A stretch of DNA of 64,000 nt from contig NC_092601.1 in NCBI RefSeq assembly GCF_047663525.1, positions 20,223,501 through 20,287,500 of the forward strand. The letters run 5' to 3'. The notes below the pieces were generated by a model. The model saw only the letters and a list, made by a program, of their open reading frames with translations, was not told the origin of the DNA and searched no databases. Of this stretch, positions 56,706 through 64,000 are shown one piece after another (positions within the stretch are counted from its first letter, which is position 1; each line of letters starts with the position of its first letter). The stretch is from Anas platyrhynchos (Eukaryota; Chordata; Aves; Anseriformes; Anatidae). The translations under genes were made by a program, and so were the position numbers.

Positions 56706-56984
56706 GTCCTAAGGGCTTTTAGGCATAGGACTTCAGGGGTTTAGTGTGGTAAACAGTTTGGATTAGGCCTGTAGGGGTTTCGAAGTTTTTTAGTGTTAGG
56801 GCTTGAGGCTTTTTTGAAAGGGCGGTAAGTGCTTGGGTTCCAGTGAGTGCTGGTAAATGTAGTTCTCGAACACTGGGCCTGTGGTGGGTCAAGCCAGCTG
56901 CCTGGGGAATGCTGGTAGGTGTAGTTTTCCGGCACCGGGCTTCCAGGAGGCCATGTTTGGTGCCCAGAACATGCCGGGTGGGGG
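56706..56984 (+). other. telomere-proximal link block
   Basis: From 56783 it matches the segment at 1966-2160 of the 6-kb units almost perfectly and carries the same pair of ZNF143-like sites (minus strand, 56845-56866 and 56907-56927). It joins directly to the degenerate telomere-like repeats, as in the units. Confidence 0.75.
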
Positions 56985-59900
56985 TTGGGGGGATGGGGGT
57001 TAGGGGGTTAGGGTTGGGGGGTAAGGAGGTTAGGGTTGGGGGTAAGGGAGTTAGGGTTAGGGGGTTAGGGTTGGGGGTTAGGGGCTTGGGGCGTTAGAGG
57101 GTTAGGGGTTGAGGGGTTAGTGTTGGGGGATCAGGGGTTAGGGTTTGGGGAGTTGGGGGGTTAGGATTAGATCCGTTAGGGTTGGGGGGTTAGGGTTAGG
57201 GTTGGGGGTTAGGGGTTGGGGGGTTAGGGTTAGATCCGTTAGGGTTGGGGGGTTAGGGTTAGGGTTGGGGGTTAGGGGTTGGGGGGTTAGGGTTAGATCC
57301 GTTAGGGTTGGGGGTTAGGGGTTGGGGGGTTAGGGTTAGATCCGTTAGGGTTGGGGGTTAGGGCTTGGGGGGTTAGAGGGTTAGGGTTAGGGGTTGGGGG
57401 GTTAGGGTTGGGGGGTCGGGGGTTCGGGGTTGGGGAGTTGCGGGGTTAGGGTTAGATCCGTTAGGGTTGGGGGGTTAGGGTTAGGGTTGGGGGTTAGGGG
57501 TTGGGGGGTTAGGGTTAGATCCGTTAGGGTTGGGGGGTTAGGGTTAGGGTTGGGGGTTAGGGGTTGGGGGGTTAGGGTTAGATCCGTTAGGGTTGGGGGG
57601 TTAGGGTTAGGGTTGGGGGTTAGGAGTTGGGGGGTTAGGGTTAGATCCGTTAGGGTTGGGGGGTTAGGGTTAGGGTTGGGGGGTTAGGGTTAGATCCGTT
57701 AGGGTTGGGGGGTTAGGGTTAGGGTTGGGGGTTAGGGGTTGGGGGGTTAGGGTTAGATCCGTTAGGGTTGGGGGGTTAGGCGTTGGGGGGTTAGAGTGTT
57801 AGGGTTTGGGGTTGGGGGGTTAGGGTTGGGGGGTCGGGGGTTAGGGGTTGGGGAGTTGGGGGGTTAGGGTTAGATCCGTTAGGGTTGGGGGGTTAGGGTT
57901 AGGGTTGGGGGTTAGGGGTTGGGGGGTTAGGGTTAGATCCGATAGGGTTGGGGGGTTAGGCGTTGGGGGGTTAGGGTTAGATCTGTTAGGGTTGTGGGTT
58001 AGGGCTTGGGGGGTTAGAGTGTTAGGGTTTGGGGTTGGGGGGTTAGGGTTGGGGGGTCGGGGGTTAGGGGTTGGGGAGTTGGGGGGTTAGGGTTAGATCC
58101 GTTAGGGTTGGGGGTTAGGGGTTGGGGGGTTAGGGTTAGATCCGATAGGGTTGGGGGGTTAGGGTTGGGGGTTAGGGGTTGGGGGGTTAGGGTTAGATCC
58201 GTTAGGGTTGGGGGTTAGGGGTTGGGGGGTTAGGGTTAGATCCGTTAGGGTTGGGGGGTTAGGGTTGGTGGTTAGGGTTAGATCCGTTAGGGTTGGGGTG
58301 TTAGGGTTAGGGGTTGGGGGGTTAGGGTTAGATCCGTTAGGGTTGGGGGTTAGGGGTTGGGGGGTTAGGGTTAGATCCGTTAGGGTTGTGGGTTAGGGCT
58401 TGGGGGGTTAGAGTGTTAGGGTTTGGGGTTGGGGGGTTAGGTTTGGGGGGTCGGGGGTTGGGGAGTTGGGGGGTTAGGGTTAGATCCGTTAGGGTTGGGG
58501 GGTTAGGGTTAGGGTTGGGGGTTAGGGGTTGGGGGGTTAGGGTTAGATCTGTTAGGGTTGGGGGTTAGGGTTGGGGGTTAGGGGTTGGGGGGTTAGGGTT
58601 AGATCCGTTAGGGTTGGGGGGTTAGGGTTAGGGTTGGGGGTTAGGGGTTGGGGGGTTAGGGTTAGATCCGTTAGGGTTGGGGGGTTAGGGTTAGGGGTTA
58701 GGGGTTGGGGGGTTAGGGTTAGATCCGTTAGGGTTGGGGGTTAGGGCTTGGGGGGTTAGAGGGTTAGGGTTAGGGGTTGGGGGGTTAGGGTTGGGGGGTC
58801 GGGGGTTCGGGGTTGGGGAGTTGCGGGGTTAGGGTTAGATCCGTTAGGGTTGGGGGGTTAGGGTTAGGGTTGGGGGTTAGGGGTTTGGGGGTTAGGGTTA
58901 GATCCGTTAGGGTTGGGGGGTTAGGGTTAGGGTTGGGGGTTAGGGGTTGGGGGGTTAGGGTTAGATCCGTTAGGGTTGGGGGGTTAGGGTTAGGGTTGGG
59001 GGGTTAGGGTTAGATCCGTTAGGGTTGGGGGGTTAGGGTTAGGGTTGGGGGTTAGGGGTTGGGGGGTTAGGGTTAGATCCGTTAGGGTTGGGGGGTTAGG
59101 GTTAGGGTTGGGGGTTAGGGGTTGGGGGGTTAGGGTTAGATCCGTTAGGGTTGGGGGTTAGGGCTTGGGGGGTTAGAGGGTTAGGGTTAGGGGTTGGGGG
59201 GTTAGGGTTGGGGGGTCGGGGGTTCGGGGTTGGGGAGTTGCGGGGTTAGGGTTAGATCCGTTAGGGTTGGGGGGTTAGGGTTAGGGTTGGGGGTTAGGGG
59301 TTGGGGGGTTAGGGTTAGATCCGTTAGGGTTGGGGGGTTAGGGTTAGGGTTGGGGGTTAGGGGTTGGGGGGTTAGGGTTAGATCCGTTAGGGTTGGGGGG
59401 TTAGGGTTAGGGTTGGGGGGTTAGGGTTAGATCCGTTAGGGTTGGGGGGTTAGGGTTAGGGTTGGGGGTTAGGGGTTGGGGGGTTAGGGTTAGATCCGAT
59501 AGGGTTGGGGGGTTAGGGTTAGATCCGTTAGGGTTGGGGGTTAGGGGTTGGGGGGTTAGGGTTAGATCCGTTAGGGTTGGGGGGTTAGGGTTGGTGGTTA
59601 GGGTTAGATCCGTTAGGGTTGGGGTGTTAGGGTTAGGGGTTGGGGGGTTAGGGTTAGATCTGTTAGGGTTGGGGGTTAGGGGTTGGGGGGTTAGGGTTAG
59701 ATCCGTTAGGGTTGTGGGTTAGGGCTTGGGGGGTTAGAGTGTTAGGGTTTGGGGTTGGGGGGTTAGGTTTGGGGGGTCGGGGGTTGGGGAGTTGGGGGGT
59801 TAGGGTTAGATCCGTTAGGGTTGGGGGGTTAGGGTTAGGGTTGGGGGTTAGGGGTTGGGGGGTTAGGGTTAGATCTGTTAGGGTTGGGGGTTAGGGTTAG

Positions 59901-60301
59901 GGTTGGGGGTTAGGGGTTGGGGGGTTAGGGTTAGATCCGTTAGGGTTGGGGGGTTAGGGTTAGGGTTGGGGGTTAGGGGTTGGGGTGTTAGGGTTAGATT
60001 TGTTAGGGTTGGGGGGTTAGGGTTGGGGGTTAGGGGTTGGGGGGTTAGGGTTAGATCCGTTAGGGTTGGGGGTTAGGGCTTGGGGGGTTAGAGGGTTAGG
60101 GTTAGGGGTTGGGGGGTTAGGGTTGGGGGGTCGGGGGTTCGGGGTTGGGGAGTTGCGGGGTTAGGGTTAGATCCGTTAGGGTTGGGGGGTTAGGGTTAGG
60201 GTTGGGGGTTAGGGGTTTGGGGGTTAGGGTTAGATCCGTTAGGGTTGGGGGGTTAGGGTTAGGGTTGGGGGTTAGGGGTTGGGGGGTTAGGGTTAGATCC
60301 G
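56985..60301 (+). repeat. degenerate telomere-like repeat, 63-bp period
   Basis: GGTTAGGG and GGTTGGGGG variants punctuated roughly 50 times by TTAGATCCGTTAGGG. Successive markers at 57169, 57232 and 57295 give a 63-bp unit; a shortened 43-bp form follows (57295 to 57338). Rare marker variants read AGATCTG or AGATCCGATAGG. Higher-order copies recur at offsets of about 417, 1326 and 1383 bp. Short open frames here are repeat artefacts. Confidence 0.95.
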
Positions 60302-63300
60302 TTAGGGTTAGGGTTAGGGTTAGGGTTAGGGTTAGGGTTAGGGTTAGGGTTAGGGTTAGGGTTAGGGTTAGGGTTAGGGTTAGGGTTAGGGTTAGGGTTA
60401 GGGTTAGGGTTAGGGTTAGGGTTAGGGTTAGGGTTAGGGTTAGGGTTAGGGTTAGGGTTAGGGTTAGGGTTAGGGTTAGGGTTAGGGTTAGGGTTAGGGT
60501 TAGGGTTAGGGTTAGGGTTAGGGTTAGGGTTAGGGTTAGGGTTAGGGTTAGGGTTAGGGTTAGGGTTAGGGTTAGGGTTAGGGTTAGGGTTAGGGTTAGG
60601 GTTAGGGTTAGGGTTAGGGTTAGGGTTAGGGTTAGGGTTAGGGTTAGGGTTAGGGTTAGGGTTAGGGTTAGGGTTAGGGTTAGGGTTAGGGTTAGGGTTA
60701 GGGTTAGGGTTAGGGTTAGGGTTAGGGTTAGGGTTAGGGTTAGGGTTAGGGTTAGGGTTAGGGTTAGGGTTAGGGTTAGGGTTAGGGTTAGGGTTAGGGT
60801 TAGGGTTAGGGTTAGGGTTAGGGTTAGGGTTAGGGTTAGGGTTAGGGTTAGGGTTAGGGTTAGGGTTAGGGTTAGGGTTAGGGTTAGGGTTAGGGTTAGG
60901 GTTAGGGTTAGGGTTAGGGTTAGGGTTAGGGTTAGGGTTAGGGTTAGGGTTAGGGTTAGGGTTAGGGTTAGGGTTAGGGTTAGGGTTAGGGTTAGGGTTA
61001 GGGTTAGGGTTAGGGTTAGGGTTAGGGTTAGGGTTAGGGTTAGGGTTAGGGTTAGGGTTAGGGTTAGGGTTAGGGTTAGGGTTAGGGTTAGGGTTAGGGT
61101 TAGGGTTAGGGTTAGGGTTAGGGTTAGGGTTAGGGTTAGGGTTAGGGTTAGGGTTAGGGTTAGGGTTAGGGTTAGGGTTAGGGTTAGGGTTAGGGTTAGG
61201 GTTAGGGTTAGGGTTAGGGTTAGGGTTAGGGTTAGGGTTAGGGTTAGGGTTAGGGTTAGGGTTAGGGTTAGGGTTAGGGTTAGGGTTAGGGTTAGGGTTA
61301 GGGTTAGGGTTAGGGTTAGGGTTAGGGTTAGGGTTAGGGTTAGGGTTAGGGTTAGGGTTAGGGTTAGGGTTAGGGTTAGGGTTAGGGTTAGGGTTAGGGT
61401 TAGGGTTAGGGTTAGGGTTAGGGTTAGGGTTAGGGTTAGGGTTAGGGTTAGGGTTAGGGTTAGGGTTAGGGTTAGGGTTAGGGTTAGGGTTAGGGTTAGG
61501 GTTAGGGTTAGGGTTAGGGTTAGGGTTAGGGTTAGGGTTAGGGTTAGGGTTAGGGTTAGGGTTAGGGTTAGGGTTAGGGTTAGGGTTAGGGTTAGGGTTA
61601 GGGTTAGGGTTAGGGTTAGGGTTAGGGTTAGGGTTAGGGTTAGGGTTAGGGTTAGGGTTAGGGTTAGGGTTAGGGTTAGGGTTAGGGTTAGGGTTAGGGT
61701 TAGGGTTAGGGTTAGGGTTAGGGTTAGGGTTAGGGTTAGGGTTAGGGTTAGGGTTAGGGTTAGGGTTAGGGTTAGGGTTAGGGTTAGGGTTAGGGTTAGG
61801 GTTAGGGTTAGGGTTAGGGTTAGGGTTAGGGTTAGGGTTAGGGTTAGGGTTAGGGTTAGGGTTAGGGTTAGGGTTAGGGTTAGGGTTAGGGTTAGGGTTA
61901 GGGTTAGGGTTAGGGTTAGGGTTAGGGTTAGGGTTAGGGTTAGGGTTAGGGTTAGGGTTAGGGTTAGGGTTAGGGTTAGGGTTAGGGTTAGGGTTAGGGT
62001 TAGGGTTAGGGTTAGGGTTAGGGTTAGGGTTAGGGTTAGGGTTAGGGTTAGGGTTAGGGTTAGGGTTAGGGTTAGGGTTAGGGTTAGGGTTAGGGTTAGG
62101 GTTAGGGTTAGGGTTAGGGTTAGGGTTAGGGTTAGGGTTAGGGTTAGGGTTAGGGTTAGGGTTAGGGTTAGGGTTAGGGTTAGGGTTAGGGTTAGGGTTA
62201 GGGTTAGGGTTAGGGTTAGGGTTAGGGTTAGGGTTAGGGTTAGGGTTAGGGTTAGGGTTAGGGTTAGGGTTAGGGTTAGGGTTAGGGTTAGGGTTAGGGT
62301 TAGGGTTAGGGTTAGGGTTAGGGTTAGGGTTAGGGTTAGGGTTAGGGTTAGGGTTAGGGTTAGGGTTAGGGTTAGGGTTAGGGTTAGGGTTAGGGTTAGG
62401 GTTAGGGTTAGGGTTAGGGTTAGGGTTAGGGTTAGGGTTAGGGTTAGGGTTAGGGTTAGGGTTAGGGTTAGGGTTAGGGTTAGGGTTAGGGTTAGGGTTA
62501 GGGTTAGGGTTAGGGTTAGGGTTAGGGTTAGGGTTAGGGTTAGGGTTAGGGTTAGGGTTAGGGTTAGGGTTAGGGTTAGGGTTAGGGTTAGGGTTAGGGT
62601 TAGGGTTAGGGTTAGGGTTAGGGTTAGGGTTAGGGTTAGGGTTAGGGTTAGGGTTAGGGTTAGGGTTAGGGTTAGGGTTAGGGTTAGGGTTAGGGTTAGG
62701 GTTAGGGTTAGGGTTAGGGTTAGGGTTAGGGTTAGGGTTAGGGTTAGGGTTAGGGTTAGGGTTAGGGTTAGGGTTAGGGTTAGGGTTAGGGTTAGGGTTA
62801 GGGTTAGGGTTAGGGTTAGGGTTAGGGTTAGGGTTAGGGTTAGGGTTAGGGTTAGGGTTAGGGTTAGGGTTAGGGTTAGGGTTAGGGTTAGGGTTAGGGT
62901 TAGGGTTAGGGTTAGGGTTAGGGTTAGGGTTAGGGTTAGGGTTAGGGTTAGGGTTAGGGTTAGGGTTAGGGTTAGGGTTAGGGTTAGGGTTAGGGTTAGG
63001 GTTAGGGTTAGGGTTAGGGTTAGGGTTAGGGTTAGGGTTAGGGTTAGGGTTAGGGTTAGGGTTAGGGTTAGGGTTAGGGTTAGGGTTAGGGTTAGGGTTA
63101 GGGTTAGGGTTAGGGTTAGGGTTAGGGTTAGGGTTAGGGTTAGGGTTAGGGTTAGGGTTAGGGTTAGGGTTAGGGTTAGGGTTAGGGTTAGGGTTAGGGT
63201 TAGGGTTAGGGTTAGGGTTAGGGTTAGGGTTAGGGTTAGGGTTAGGGTTAGGGTTAGGGTTAGGGTTAGGGTTAGGGTTAGGGTTAGGGTTAGGGTTAGG

Positions 63301-64000
63301 GTTAGGGTTAGGGTTAGGGTTAGGGTTAGGGTTAGGGTTAGGGTTAGGGTTAGGGTTAGGGTTAGGGTTAGGGTTAGGGTTAGGGTTAGGGTTAGGGTTA
63401 GGGTTAGGGTTAGGGTTAGGGTTAGGGTTAGGGTTAGGGTTAGGGTTAGGGTTAGGGTTAGGGTTAGGGTTAGGGTTAGGGTTAGGGTTAGGGTTAGGGT
63501 TAGGGTTAGGGTTAGGGTTAGGGTTAGGGTTAGGGTTAGGGTTAGGGTTAGGGTTAGGGTTAGGGTTAGGGTTAGGGTTAGGGTTAGGGTTAGGGTTAGG
63601 GTTAGGGTTAGGGTTAGGGTTAGGGTTAGGGTTAGGGTTAGGGTTAGGGTTAGGGTTAGGGTTAGGGTTAGGGTTAGGGTTAGGGTTAGGGTTAGGGTTA
63701 GGGTTAGGGTTAGGGTTAGGGTTAGGGTTAGGGTTAGGGTTAGGGTTAGGGTTAGGGTTAGGGTTAGGGTTAGGGTTAGGGTTAGGGTTAGGGTTAGGGT
63801 TAGGGTTAGGGTTAGGGTTAGGGTTAGGGTTAGGGTTAGGGTTAGGGTTAGGGTTAGGGTTAGGGTTAGGGTTAGGGTTAGGGTTAGGGTTAGGGTTAGG
63901 GTTAGGGTTAGGGTTAGGGTTAGGGTTAGGGTTAGGGTTAGGGTTAGGGTTAGGGTTAGGGTTAGGGTTAGGGTTAGGGTTAGGGTTAGGGTTAGGGTTA
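60302..64000 (+). repeat. terminal telomere tract (TTAGGG)n
   Basis: 616 full hexamers plus three bases, with no interruption that I can see, running to the end of the window. The G-rich strand points right, so the chromosome end lies to the right. The tract begins immediately after the last AGATCCG marker with no gradient of variant hexamers. Confidence 0.99.

Overview
This window is the right-hand end of a vertebrate chromosome. The last 3,699 bases (60302-64000) are uninterrupted TTAGGG repeats with the G-rich strand running 5'->3' to the right, as at a true chromosome terminus. Everything to the left is subtelomere. The organism is most likely a bird: an LTR at about 55525-56170 resembles an LTR family I know from bird genomes, and telomere-like, G-rich minisatellites are abundant. 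That assignment is recognition from memory, not a search. I see no convincing intact protein-coding gene, no tRNA or rRNA and no CRISPR array. Most long open frames are by-products of GC-rich arrays without stop codons.

Layout. (1) 1-25310: four complete and one partial copy of a roughly 6-kb tandem unit (periods 6043, 6018, 6120 and 5782), nearly identical to each other. From left to right each unit carries a CpG-dense 26-bp array, a 3-kb block of exon-like cassettes, a remnant of a retroviral leader, two ZNF143-like sites, a degenerate TTAGGG block, a G-rich minisatellite of about 77 bp, and a second degenerate TTAGGG block. (2) 25311-54440: older, diverged and mosaic copies of the same cassettes in 4-8 kb segments, without the telomere-like blocks. 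They include two large homogeneous 26-bp arrays (43768-44235, 18 copies; 52191-52840, 25 copies) and one stretch not repeated in the window (about 39300-40700). (3) 54440-56984: a terminal copy of the leader, here followed by a broken gammaretrovirus-like gag, an LTR and a 30-bp degenerate repeat. (4) 56985-60301: degenerate telomere-like DNA with a 63-bp period marked by AGATCCG. (5) 60302-64000: perfect telomere repeat.

How the parts may work together (inference). The architecture resembles yeast Y' elements: tandem subtelomeric units, all pointing to the end, separated by internal telomere-like tracts. The CpG-dense 26-bp arrays end exactly at a consensus 5' splice site (CAG|GTAAGT), and the strand bearing splice-like signals reads toward the telomere. 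This recalls human TERRA promoters, which are CpG-rich subtelomeric tandem repeats. Recurrent CTCF-core-like, ZNF143-like and HSE-like (TTCTAGAA) sequences fit a regulated non-coding subtelomeric transcription unit. None of this is proven by sequence alone, and several neighbouring splice-like sites lie too close together (24-33 nt) to be used as a pair.
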